A stretch of DNA of 64,000 bases, taken from NCBI RefSeq assembly GCF_947503875.1, contig NZ_CANNFH010000005.1, positions 124,001 through 188,000 on the forward strand, in the 5' to 3' direction. The notes under the pieces are model-generated. The model did no database searches, had not been told where the DNA came from, and was given only the letters and a program-made list of their open reading frames with translations. The stretch comes from an uncultured Polaribacter sp. (GTDB lineage: Bacteria; Bacteroidota; Bacteroidia; Flavobacteriales; Flavobacteriaceae). This document shows, one piece after another, positions 53,613 through 62,216 of the stretch. Numbering within the stretch: position 1 is the first letter of the stretch; every line of letters starts with the position of its first letter. Both the position numbers and the translations under genes were made by a program.

Positions 53613-55334
53613 ATGTCTCATTACGAAGCACCCATAAGGGAACCTTTAGTTTTAGGTGATAAAAGTTACCATGATATTACTGAAGATATTGCAAAACCTA
53701 TAGAAGGTAAAGCGAATAAGCATTGGTATATAGCATTTGGAATTTCATTAGCAGCAATGCTATGGGGATTTGGATGTATTTTTTATACTGTAGGAACAGG
53801 TATTGGAGTTTGGGGTCTAAGCAAAAACATTGGTTGGGCTTGGGATATTACAAACTTTGTATGGTGGGTAGGTATTGGTCACGCAGGAACATTAATTTCC
53901 GCAGTACTTTTATTATTCCGTCAGAAATGGAGAATGGCAATTAACCGTTCTGCAGAAGCAATGACAATTTTTGCTGTATTTCAGGCAGGATTGTTTCCTA
54001 TTATTCACATGGGACGTCCATGGAATGCGTTTTGGGTATTACCAATTCCAAATCAATTTGGATCTTTATGGGTAAACTTTAACTCGCCTTTACTTTGGGA
54101 CGTATTTGCAATTTCTACGTATTTATCGGTTTCATTAGTATTCTGGTGGACAGGTTTATTACCAGATTTTGCAATGATTAGAGATAGAGCTGTAAAACCA
54201 TTTCAGAAAAAGATTTATGCTTTATTAAGTTTTGGTTGGTCAGGTAGGGCTAAAGATTGGCAGCGTTTTGAAGAAGTGTCTTTGGTACTTGCTGGTTTAG
54301 CAACGCCATTAGTACTTTCTGTGCATACAATTGTATCTATGGATTTTGCAACATCCATTAATCCAGGTTGGCACTCAACAATATTTCCTCCTTATTTTGT
54401 GGCAGGAGCTATTTTCTCTGGTTTCGCAATGGTTCAAACCTTATTAGGTATTATGCGTAAAGTAACCAATATGGAGGATTATATTACTAGGCTTCATGTG
54501 GAATATATGAACATTGTAATTATTCTTACAGGTGGTATTGTAGCAGTAGCGTATGCAACAGAATTTTTTATTGCATGGTACACAGGTTCACCTTACGAAT
54601 ATTATACGTATTTATCTGTAGGGGCTGCAACAGGTCCTTATGCGTGGGCATTCTATTCTTTATTGTTTTTTAACATTTTAACGCCTCAGTTATTATGGTT
54701 TAAGAAAATAAGAAGAAGTTTTATATGGTCTTTTATCATATCAATTTTTATTAACATTGGGATGTGGTTTGAGCGTTTTGATATTATTGCAATTGTATTA
54801 AGTAAAGGTCATTTACCCTCAACTTGGTGGCGTTTTGAGCCAACTTTTGTAGATGTTGGTATATTTATTGGAACAATTGGTTTCTTCTTTGTACTATTTT
54901 TATTGTATGCAAGAACTTTCCCAGTAATTGCGCAAGCAGAAGTAAAAACAATTTTGAAATCATCTGGTGAGTTTTACAAAAAAAGAAGAGAACAAGGAAT
55001 TCCATCTAAACCAGCTATTAATGTAACTTCAAGCACTCCTGAAATTAGTGTTGTGGTTTCAGAGGAAGAGAAAGAGGAAAAATTAAACAGTCTATTTAGT
55101 AAAGTAGGTATTTTTGACCCATCTACTCAAACTGCAGACGACTTAAAGAAGATAAGTGGTGTTGGACCTAAACTAGAGGGTGTTTTAAACGGTATTGGTT
55201 TATATACTTTTGAACAGGTTAGTAAAATGACAAAACAAGAATATGATTTGTTAGATTCAATTACGGGTTCTTTTCCTGGTAGAGCAGAGAGAGACAATTG
55301 GGCGGAGCAAGCTAAAAATTTATTAAACGGATAA
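53613..55334 (+). CDS. actC: Alternative complex III membrane subunit ActC (NrfD-like) with C-terminal HhH-like tail
   Basis: Ten-helix NrfD/PsrC-type quinol-binding membrane protein, 573 residues. Membrane part spans about 35-445 (for example WYIAFGISLAAMLWGFGCIF, HAGTLISAVLLLFRQKWR). The last 60-70 residues are unusual: after a charged linker (SEEEKEEKLNSLFSKVGIFD) comes DDLKKISGVGPKLEGVLNGI, GLYTFEQVSKMTKQEYDLLD and FPGRAERDNWAEQAKNLL. This matches the helix-hairpin-helix-like module (ISGVGPKxxxxLnxxGxxTFxQiA) found at the ends of many proteins, here on the cytoplasmic side. Its role in ACIII is unknown. Confidence 0.93.
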   Translation: MSHYEAPIREPLVLGDKSYHDITEDIAKPIEGKANKHWYIAFGISLAAMLWGFGCIFYTVGTGIGVWGLSKNIGWAWDITNFVWWVGIGHAGTLISAVLLLFRQKWRMAINRSAEAMTIFAVFQAGLFPIIHMGRPWNAFWVLPIPNQFGSLWVNFNSPLLWDVFAISTYLSVSLVFWWTGLLPDFAMIRDRAVKPFQKKIYALLSFGWSGRAKDWQRFEEVSLVLAGLATPLVLSVHTIVSMDFATSINPGWHSTIFPPYFVAGAIFSGFAMVQTLLGIMRKVTNMEDYITRLHVEYMNIVIILTGGIVAVAYATEFFIAWYTGSPYEYYTYLSVGAATGPYAWAFYSLLFFNILTPQLLWFKKIRRSFIWSFIISIFINIGMWFERFDIIAIVLSKGHLPSTWWRFEPTFVDVGIFIGTIGFFFVLFLLYARTFPVIAQAEVKTILKSSGEFYKKRREQGIPSKPAINVTSSTPEISVVVSEEEKEEKLNSLFSKVGIFDPSTQTADDLKKISGVGPKLEGVLNGIGLYTFEQVSKMTKQEYDLLDSITGSFPGRAERDNWAEQAKNLLNG

Positions 55335-55336
55335 TT

Positions 55337-55864
55337 ATGGAATCATCAAAAGTTATACATGCGTTTTATAATGATGACGAGGTTCTGATGGATGCAGTTA
55401 AGGCTGTAAAAGCAGATCATCATCATATAGAAGAAGTTTTTTGTCCTTTTCCTGTGCATGGTTTAGACAAGGCTATGGGTTTAGCACCAACAAAATTGGC
55501 TATCACAGCTTTCTTTTATGGTATTACAGGATTATCTGTAGCCATCTGGATGACTAATTATATGATGATTGAAGATTGGCCTCAGGATATTGGTGGTAAA
55601 CCAAGTTTTTCATGGATGGAAAATATGCCTGCATTTGTGCCAATAATGTTTGAATTGACAGTATTTTTTGCGGCGCATTTAATGGTTATTACCTTTTACA
55701 TGAGAAGTAGAATATGGCCGTTTAAAGAAGCAGAAAATCCTGATCCTAGAACAACAGATGATCATTTTTTAATGGAAATTCCTGTTAATAATAACGAAGA
55801 AGAATTGACTGAATTGTTGGCTAGAACAGGTGCCGTAGAAATTAATATAGTAGATAAGCACTAA
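55337..55864 (+). CDS. actD: Alternative complex III subunit ActD (DUF3341)
   Basis: A 175-residue membrane protein of the DUF3341 family. The cytoplasmic N-terminus HAFYNDDEVLMDAVKAVKAD leads to two transmembrane helices (about 52-75 and 98-120), the second followed by MVITFYMRSRIWPFKEAENPDPRTTDDHF, a family hallmark. Starts 3 bp after actC. Confidence 0.92.
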   Translation: MESSKVIHAFYNDDEVLMDAVKAVKADHHHIEEVFCPFPVHGLDKAMGLAPTKLAITAFFYGITGLSVAIWMTNYMMIEDWPQDIGGKPSFSWMENMPAFVPIMFELTVFFAAHLMVITFYMRSRIWPFKEAENPDPRTTDDHFLMEIPVNNNEEELTELLARTGAVEINIVDKH

Positions 55865-55871
55865 TATATAG

Positions 55872-56423
55872 ATGATGAAGAATTTTAAATTAATTATTGC
55901 TTTAGTAGTTCTAACAAGTCTTGTAGCTTGTAATGATAAAACGAAGAGACAATATCAATACATGCCAGATATGTATGAGTCTATACCTTATGATGTAGAT
56001 GCAGAAAATGGCTTAGGGGGTAAACCTGTAAATAGTAAACCGGTTTCAGGAACTATACCTAGAGGTGGAACGCCTGCATATGATATACCTGATACGATAG
56101 AGGGTTATGAATTGGCTAAAACAAGCTTAAAGTCTCCGTTAGAAAAAAATGAGAAAAATTTAGATAATGGTAAGAAGATGTATACGATTTACTGCATTTC
56201 CTGTCATGGTAAAAAAGGTGCTGGTCAAGGGTATTTAGCTACTTCAGAGAAATTTGCAGGTATACCAAGTTATAAAGATAGAGATATTACAGAAGGTAGT
56301 ATTTATCATGTTTTAATGCATGGTAAAAACTTAATGGGGTCTCACTCAGGTCAGTTAACATATAAAGAACGTTGGCAAATTGCGCAGTATGTAGAAGTTT
56401 TGCGTGCAGATTTGTTAAAATAG
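55872..56423 (+). CDS. actE: Alternative complex III cytochrome c subunit ActE
   Basis: Mono-haem cytochrome c of 183 residues, a predicted lipoprotein: signal IIALVVLTSLVAC with lipobox cysteine at about residue 20. YMPDMYESIPYDV is the ActE N-terminal signature. The haem site is CISCHGKKGAGQG and a likely axial Met is in KNLMGSHSGQLT. Start ATG 55872; a second ATG follows immediately and would serve equally. Overlap-free spacing of 7 bp from actD. Confidence 0.92.
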   Translation: MMKNFKLIIALVVLTSLVACNDKTKRQYQYMPDMYESIPYDVDAENGLGGKPVNSKPVSGTIPRGGTPAYDIPDTIEGYELAKTSLKSPLEKNEKNLDNGKKMYTIYCISCHGKKGAGQGYLATSEKFAGIPSYKDRDITEGSIYHVLMHGKNLMGSHSGQLTYKERWQIAQYVEVLRADLLK

Positions 56424-56449
56424 AGTTATAAAGATAGAATATTAAAGAT

Positions 56450-57838
56450 ATGTATCAATTCTCAGGTAAATTAAAAACATTCTCAATAGTCCTAATTATT
56501 TTAGGTGTTGTTGGTATTGCATTAGGTTTTTATAATGGTTCAAATAAAACAATAGATGATGCTAAGCACGCTATTGAGGCTTCTCATGCAGGTGGTCATG
56601 GTGATAGTACGCACGCAGTGGCTAACAGTGGTGAAGCTGATTCACATTCGGCGCACACTGCTGCAGAGATAGCAAAACATGAAGAACATGTTTTACATCA
56701 AATGCACAACAGACCATGGTCTGCGTTTTATGTGGCTTTATTCTTTTCTTTAGGGCTTACGTTATTAGTTTTGGCATTTTATGCCATACAAAGAGTTGCG
56801 CAAGTAGGTTGGTCTGTGGTTCTTTTAAGAGTTATGGAGGCAATTACGGCTAATTTATTACCAGTATCTATTTTTATGATTATTATATTGGTATTGTCTG
56901 CAATGCATTGGAATCATTTATTTCCTTGGATGAAAGAGGGAACTTTTGATCCGACAAGCGAGAATTATGATGCGGTTGTTGCTGGTAAGGCTTGGTGGAT
57001 TAACACTCCAGGATTCATTATAAGAAGTATTGTATATTTAGTAGTTTGGAATGTATACAGATTTTTCATTAGAAAAAGTTCTATTAAAGAAGATACTGCT
57101 AATGATGGACTTAAAACGTATAAGAAAAATTATAATGCATCAGTAATATTTTTATTCTTATTTATGATAACAGAGTCAATGATGGCATGGGACTGGATTA
57201 TGGGATTTGACCCTCACTGGTTCTCAACTTTATTTTCTTGGTATGTATTATCTACTTTATTAGTAAGTGCTTTAACTGTTATTGCATTCTTCACAATCTA
57301 TTTAAGATCTAAAGATGCTTTACCAGGGATAAATGATAGTCATATACACGATTTAGCTAAATTCATGTTTGGTTTCTCAGTATTTTGGACTTACCTATGG
57401 TTTGCACAGTTTATGTTAATATGGTACGCAGATATACCTGAAGAGACAACGTATTTCGTTGCGAGATTTACAGATTATAAACTTCCTTTTTTAGCAATGG
57501 TTGTTATGAACTTTGTTTTTCCAGTATTACTTTTAATTAATAGTGATTTTAAGAGTAAACCATGGTTTGTATTTATAGGAGGTGCAGTTATTTTGGCTGG
57601 ACATTACATAGATGTCTTCATTATGGTTATGCCAGGTACAGTAGGTTCACAATGGTTTTTTGGTATTCCAGAGATTGGAGCAATTTGTTTCTTTATAGGG
57701 TTGTTAATTTACACTACTTTAAATGCATTCTCGAAGGCAAATCCAATTCCAAAAGCGAATCCATTCTTAAAGGAAAGTGAACATTTTCACTACTACAATA
57801 TAGAACATACAGGAGAAGACTCAGGAGATCATCATTAA
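56450..57838 (+). CDS. actF: Alternative complex III membrane subunit ActF
   Basis: A 462-residue, ten-helix protein related to ActC, forming the second membrane half of ACIII. Between the first helix (about 11-28) and second is a periplasmic loop rich in His, Ala and Glu (EASHAGGHGDSTHAV, HTAAEIAKHEEHVLHQMHNR), unusual for its density of histidines. ESMMAWDWIMGFDPHWFSTLF and FWTYLWFAQFMLIWYADIPEE are family hallmarks. 26 bp after actE. Confidence 0.93.
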   Translation: MYQFSGKLKTFSIVLIILGVVGIALGFYNGSNKTIDDAKHAIEASHAGGHGDSTHAVANSGEADSHSAHTAAEIAKHEEHVLHQMHNRPWSAFYVALFFSLGLTLLVLAFYAIQRVAQVGWSVVLLRVMEAITANLLPVSIFMIIILVLSAMHWNHLFPWMKEGTFDPTSENYDAVVAGKAWWINTPGFIIRSIVYLVVWNVYRFFIRKSSIKEDTANDGLKTYKKNYNASVIFLFLFMITESMMAWDWIMGFDPHWFSTLFSWYVLSTLLVSALTVIAFFTIYLRSKDALPGINDSHIHDLAKFMFGFSVFWTYLWFAQFMLIWYADIPEETTYFVARFTDYKLPFLAMVVMNFVFPVLLLINSDFKSKPWFVFIGGAVILAGHYIDVFIMVMPGTVGSQWFFGIPEIGAICFFIGLLIYTTLNAFSKANPIPKANPFLKESEHFHYYNIEHTGEDSGDHH

Positions 57839-57875
57839 TAAATAATTGAATAAAAATAATTAAGACAAGATAAAT

Positions 57876-58886
57876 ATGCTAGCTCTATTTTATATTTTCA
57901 TAGGTGTTGCAATTGGTGTAAGTGTTTGGCAAATTACTAGGATTTTAAATCTTAGAGAATCTATTGCTACAGATAAGGATAATGCTGCTCAGGGTAAATA
58001 TGCCATGGCATTTATGGCATTCTTTTATGCAATGATGATTTATTGCTTAATCTACATGAACGTAATAATGTTACCAGAATCTGCTTCAATTGAAGGAGAG
58101 CATGATGATAACTTATTTGATATAACTTTTTGGTTAATAGGTATTGTACAGTTTATTATGCAATTCTTAATTTTTTACTTCACTTTTAAGTACAGAGGAA
58201 GTAAAGATAGAAAAGCTAAATTTTATGCAGATAGTCATAAACTAGAATTTATATGGACTATAACTCCTGCCATTGTATTAGTAGGTTTAATTGGATATGG
58301 TTTATGGCAATGGAATAATGTTATGGATCTTTCTTCGGATGAAGATGATGCGATTGTTATAGAAGTTTACTCGCAGCAGTTTAGATGGGATGCTAGATAT
58401 GCAGGCGCAGACAATACATTAGGTTTAGGTAATGTCAATTTTATTAAGGGTATTAACACTATGGGGGTAGATATGTCTGATAAAAATTCTGCGGATGATA
58501 AGCAGGTTACAGAACTATATTTACCCAAAGGTAAAAAGGTTCATTTTAAATTCCGTTCTCAAGATGTATTGCACTCGGCATATATGCCGCATTTTAGAGC
58601 ACAAATGAACTGTGTACCAGGTATGGTTACGGAGTTTGGTTTTACACCAAAGTACACCACAGAAGAAATGAGAAATCAACCAGAGGTGATAGAGAAATCT
58701 ATTGGTATCAATAAAATTAGAAGAGCTAAAGGAGAAGATCCTTATATTTTCGATTATTTATTGCTATGTAATAAGATTTGTGGAGCTTCACATTACAACA
58801 TGCAAATGAAAATTACTGTTGTAGAAGAAGATGAGTATAATAAGTGGTTGTCAGAACAGCCAACTTTATCAGAGGTAATTCAATAA
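57876..58886 (+). CDS. coxB: Cytochrome c oxidase subunit II
   Basis: CuA-bearing subunit of 336 residues. It has the usual two-helix hairpin (about 85-150) preceded by an extra pair of N-terminal helices. The cupredoxin domain carries EVYSQQFRWDARY, HSAYMPHFRAQMNCVPGM and the CuA ligands CNKICGASHYNM (CxxxC, H, M). No fused cytochrome c domain, so electrons probably come directly from the ACIII cytochromes. 37 bp after actF. Confidence 0.95.
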   Translation: MLALFYIFIGVAIGVSVWQITRILNLRESIATDKDNAAQGKYAMAFMAFFYAMMIYCLIYMNVIMLPESASIEGEHDDNLFDITFWLIGIVQFIMQFLIFYFTFKYRGSKDRKAKFYADSHKLEFIWTITPAIVLVGLIGYGLWQWNNVMDLSSDEDDAIVIEVYSQQFRWDARYAGADNTLGLGNVNFIKGINTMGVDMSDKNSADDKQVTELYLPKGKKVHFKFRSQDVLHSAYMPHFRAQMNCVPGMVTEFGFTPKYTTEEMRNQPEVIEKSIGINKIRRAKGEDPYIFDYLLLCNKICGASHYNMQMKITVVEEDEYNKWLSEQPTLSEVIQ

Positions 58887-58921
58887 ATTTAAAAAATTAA
58901 AATACAAATAAAATTAAGGTT

Positions 58922-60703
58922 ATGTCAGATCATCATCATAAAGAGACGTTTGTAACAAAATATATTTTCAGTCAAGATCATAAAATGATTTCTAAGCAGT
59001 TCTTAGTAACTGGTATGTTTATGGGAATCATTGCAGTATTAATGTCAATGTTGTTTCGTTTACAACTTGCTTGGCCAGATACTTCATTTTCGGTAGTAGA
59101 AGCATTTTTAGGACCACATCAAACAGATGGTATTATGAACCCAGATATTTATCTGGCTTTAGTTACCATACATGGTACAATAATGGTATTCTTTGTACTA
59201 ACAGCAGGTTTAAGTGGTACATTTTCTAATTTACTTATTCCATTGCAAATTGGAGCAAGAGATATGGCTTCAGGATTCCTTAACATGGTTTCTTATTGGT
59301 TGTTTTTCTTATCTAGTATTATAATGGTTATTTCACTATTTGTTGAAGCAGGTCCAGCATCTGCAGGATGGACAATCTATCCTCCATTAAGTGCATTGCC
59401 ACAGGCAATACCAGGTTCTGGAACAGGTATGACTTTATGGTTAGTTTCTATGACAGTGTTTATTGCTTCTTCTTTAATTGGAGCTTTAAATTATATAGTT
59501 ACTGTTTTAAACTTAAGAACAAAAGGAATGAAAATGACAAGATTGCCATTAACAATTTGGGCATTCTTTGTTACAGCAATTATTGGTGTAGTTTCTTTTC
59601 CAGTATTATTATCAGCAGCATTATTATTAGTGTTTGATAGAAGTTTTGGAACATCATTTTATTTATCAGATATTTTTATTTCAGGAGAAGTATTACACTA
59701 TCAAGGTGGATCGCCAGTATTATTTGAGCACTTATTTTGGTTCTTAGGGCATCCAGAGGTATACATTGTATTGTTACCAGCTTTGGGGATTACTTCAGAA
59801 ATTATATCTACAAATTCAAGAAAACCAATTTTTGGTTATAGAGCAATGGTAGGTTCAATTATGGCAATTGCATTTTTATCAACAATTGTTTGGGGTCATC
59901 ACATGTTTATTTCAGGTATGAATCCTTTCTTAGGATCTGTATTTACATTTACTACATTGTTGATTGCTATTCCTTCTGCTGTAAAAGCGTTTAATTATGT
60001 AACTACACTTTGGAAAGGTAATCTTCAGTTAAACCCTGCAATGTTATTTTCTATTGGTTTAGTTTCAACATTTGTAACGGGTGGTTTAACGGGTCTTGTT
60101 TTAGGAGATTCAGCATTAGATATTAACATACATGATACTTACTTTGTAGTGGCTCACTTCCACTTGGTAATGGGTGTATCTGCTATATTTGGAATGTATG
60201 CAGGTATTTATCACTGGTTCCCTAAAATGTACGGTAGAATGATGAACAAAACATTAGGATATTGGCACTTTTGGGTTACAATAATTTGTGCTTATGGTGT
60301 ATTCTGGCCAATGCACTTTATTGGATTAGCTGGTTTACCTAGAAGATATTATACAAACACAAACTTTCCTATGTTTGATGATTTAGCAGATATAAACGTT
60401 GTGATTACTATTTTTGCTTTAGTTGGAGGTATTGCACAGATTTTCTTCTTAGCAAACTTCTTTATCTCTATGTATAGAGGCGAAAAAGCAACACAAAATC
60501 CTTGGAAATCGAATACTTTAGAATGGACCACTCCTGTAGAACACGTTCACGGAAACTGGCCAGGCAAATTACCTGAAGTACACAGATGGGCTTATGATTA
60601 TAGTAAGCGTGTAGATTCAGAAGATGATGATAGTGATTATTTACATGGTCAAGATTATGTGTTACAAACTACACCATTATTAGAAGGAGAAGAACCTTCG
60701 TAG
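58922..60703 (+). CDS. coxA: Cytochrome c oxidase subunit I
   Basis: Haem-copper oxidase catalytic subunit of 593 residues, twelve helices. Ligands: haem a His in LVTIHGTIMVFFVL; CuB/His-Tyr helix FWFLGHPEVYIVLLPALG; CuB histidines in IVWGHHMFISG; haem ligands in HDTYFVVAHFHLVMG. HPEVYI marks A1-type proton channels. The N-terminus MSDHHHKETF has a natural histidine run. Last gene of the operon; no subunit III gene follows, and coxC is not in this window. Confidence 0.96.
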   Translation: MSDHHHKETFVTKYIFSQDHKMISKQFLVTGMFMGIIAVLMSMLFRLQLAWPDTSFSVVEAFLGPHQTDGIMNPDIYLALVTIHGTIMVFFVLTAGLSGTFSNLLIPLQIGARDMASGFLNMVSYWLFFLSSIIMVISLFVEAGPASAGWTIYPPLSALPQAIPGSGTGMTLWLVSMTVFIASSLIGALNYIVTVLNLRTKGMKMTRLPLTIWAFFVTAIIGVVSFPVLLSAALLLVFDRSFGTSFYLSDIFISGEVLHYQGGSPVLFEHLFWFLGHPEVYIVLLPALGITSEIISTNSRKPIFGYRAMVGSIMAIAFLSTIVWGHHMFISGMNPFLGSVFTFTTLLIAIPSAVKAFNYVTTLWKGNLQLNPAMLFSIGLVSTFVTGGLTGLVLGDSALDINIHDTYFVVAHFHLVMGVSAIFGMYAGIYHWFPKMYGRMMNKTLGYWHFWVTIICAYGVFWPMHFIGLAGLPRRYYTNTNFPMFDDLADINVVITIFALVGGIAQIFFLANFFISMYRGEKATQNPWKSNTLEWTTPVEHVHGNWPGKLPEVHRWAYDYSKRVDSEDDDSDYLHGQDYVLQTTPLLEGEEPS

Positions 60704-60722
60704 TTAAAAGAATATTTATAAG

Positions 60723-60753
60723 AAAACCTTTCCATTATTGGAAAGGTTTTTTT
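60723..60753 (+). terminator. Intrinsic terminator after coxA
   Basis: AAAACCTTTCC, loop ATTATT, GGAAAGGTTTT, then T-run. 20 bp after the coxA stop; ends the ACIII-cox transcript. Confidence 0.92.
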
Positions 60754-60754
60754 G

Positions 60755-61014
60755 TTGTTAAAAGTTTTCTATAGTTTGTTTATATTCACTAGTGATTGGG
60801 ATGTTACTGTAATTAGAAAAATTGTGGAGGAAGTGGCGGTTACCTCTAGATATTTAAATATTGATAGGCTGGTAAACATTATGATCTTTTATCATTTTGA
60901 TGATCATTCTGTAATAAAAGTAGTAGTAAAGGCGTATGTTTTAGATTTGCGTAACTAAAACTATTCGAGGGTGATGTAATAGAAATTTATAAAAAAGGAT
61001 TATCGCCAAATTAA
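60755..61014 (+). pseudogene. Remnant of a mechanosensitive channel (MscS-family) gene
   Basis: The 387-bp coxA-ruvB gap carries a decayed C-terminal coding piece. One frame reads TSDWDVTVIRKIVEEVAVTS, RYLNIDRLVNIMIFYHFDDH and SVIKVVVKAYVLDLRN to TAA near 60955-60957; a shifted frame then continues KLFEGDVIEIYKKGLSPN to TAA 61012-61014. Joined, this resembles the end of Flavobacterial MscS-like proteins (fedhSvxKvxVKAYVLDiR.e..FxSDV...). No upstream channel domain is left, so it is non-functional. Family identity is from motif memory. Confidence 0.45.
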
Positions 61015-61050
61015 TTTACAATTCGTCACCAGCTTTTTTGAGTAATAAAA

Positions 61051-61085
61051 GTTGCAATAATTTAGCCTAAAATAAATTATCTTTG
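61051..61085 (+). promoter_or_regulatory. Promoter of ruvB, very close to the start codon
   Basis: GTTG (61051-61054), 23 bp, TATCTTTG (61078-61085). The -7 box ends only 5 bp before the ruvB ATG (61091), so the transcript would be leaderless or nearly so. Confidence 0.5.
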
Positions 61086-61090
61086 TTTGT

Positions 61091-62113
61091 ATGAATGAAA
61101 ACTTAAATCCTGATAACGAAAACTTATCCAACGAAGATTTGGACGTAGAAAAAAAATTACGTCCGCTCTCTTTCGAAGATTTTACAGGGCAAGACCAAGC
61201 CATTGAAAATTTGAAGATTTTTGTTGAGGCTGCAAATCAAAGAAGTGAGGCCTTAGACCACACACTTTTTCACGGTCCTCCAGGATTAGGTAAAACCACA
61301 TTAGCACATATTTTGGCAAATGAATTGCAAGTTGGTATAAAAGTTACCTCAGGCCCAGTTTTAGACAAACCAGGAGATTTGGCTGGCTTATTAACTAACT
61401 TAGATGAAAGAGATGTGCTTTTTATAGACGAAATTCATCGTTTAAGCCCAATTGTAGAAGAGTATTTATATTCTGCTATGGAAGACTATAAAATTGATAT
61501 TATGATTGAGTCTGGGCCAAATGCAAGAACAGTTCAAATACATTTAGAACCTTTTACATTAATTGGTGCAACTACGCGTTCTGGCTTGCTAACAGCGCCA
61601 ATGCGCGCAAGGTTTGGTATAAGTAGTAGACTGCATTACTATAAAACAGAACTTTTAACTACTATTATACAAAGAAGTGCACATATTTTAGGTGTACCAA
61701 TATCTATGGAAGGTGCCATTGAAATTGCAGGCAGAAGTAGAGGGACGCCAAGAATTGCAAATGCTTTGTTAAGAAGAGTAAGGGATTTTGCTCAAATAAA
61801 AGGAGATGGAAGTATTAATATAGAGATAGCAAAATATGCCTTAAAAGCTTTAAATGTTGATGCGCATGGTTTAGATGAAATGGATAATAAGATTTTAGCA
61901 ACCATCATAGATAAATTTAAAGGAGGTCCTGTTGGAATTTCAACGATTGCAACAGCAGTTAGTGAAAATACAGAAACTATAGAAGAAGTGTACGAACCTT
62001 TTTTAATTCAGCAGGGTTTTATAATGCGTACACCTAGAGGAAGAGAAGTCACAGAATTAGCCTATAAACATTTGGGCAGAACTAAAGGTAGAAATCAAGG
62101 AGAGTTGTTTTAG
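61091..62113 (+). CDS. ruvB: Holliday junction branch-migration helicase RuvB
   Basis: AAA+ motor of 340 residues that drives RuvA-bound Holliday junctions. [19 protein letters not shown] opens the ATPase; Walker A is [12 protein letters not shown], Walker B FIDEIHRL, sensor 1 [10 protein letters not shown], arginine finger region MRARFGI; the C-terminal winged helix has [20 protein letters not shown]. Start ATG 61091 gives the N-terminal acidic extension usual in this group. ruvA and ruvC are not adjacent. Confidence 0.97.
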   Translation: MNENLNPDNENLSNEDLDVEKKLRPLSFEDFTGQDQAIENLKIFVEAANQRSEALDHTLFHGPPGLGKTTLAHILANELQVGIKVTSGPVLDKPGDLAGLLTNLDERDVLFIDEIHRLSPIVEEYLYSAMEDYKIDIMIESGPNARTVQIHLEPFTLIGATTRSGLLTAPMRARFGISSRLHYYKTELLTTIIQRSAHILGVPISMEGAIEIAGRSRGTPRIANALLRRVRDFAQIKGDGSINIEIAKYALKALNVDAHGLDEMDNKILATIIDKFKGGPVGISTIATAVSENTETIEEVYEPFLIQQGFIMRTPRGREVTELAYKHLGRTKGRNQGELF

Positions 62114-62170
62114 GTTTAAGAGACAGGAGGCAAGACAATAGAAACAGGAGATCAAGAGTGATAAACCAAC

Positions 62171-62209
62171 AGTAAGCGTCCCTTCCCTTTGGGAAGTTTA
62201 GGATGGGAA
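62171..62209 (+). repeat. Start-proximal palindromic repeat, copy 3
   Basis: AGTAAGCGTCCCTTCCCTTT then GGGAAGTTTAGGATGGGAAA, ending about 7 bp before the ATG at 62217. One arm of the palindrome has a substitution (GGGAAGT for GGGAAGG). Same orientation relative to its gene as copies 1 and 2. Confidence 0.7.
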
Positions 62210-62216
62210 AGTATCA

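Noticed and set aside
60752..60958. Intact 68-residue gene after coxA
   Set aside because: Starts inside the terminator T-run and its similarity to an MscS tail continues in another frame, so a pseudogene fits better.
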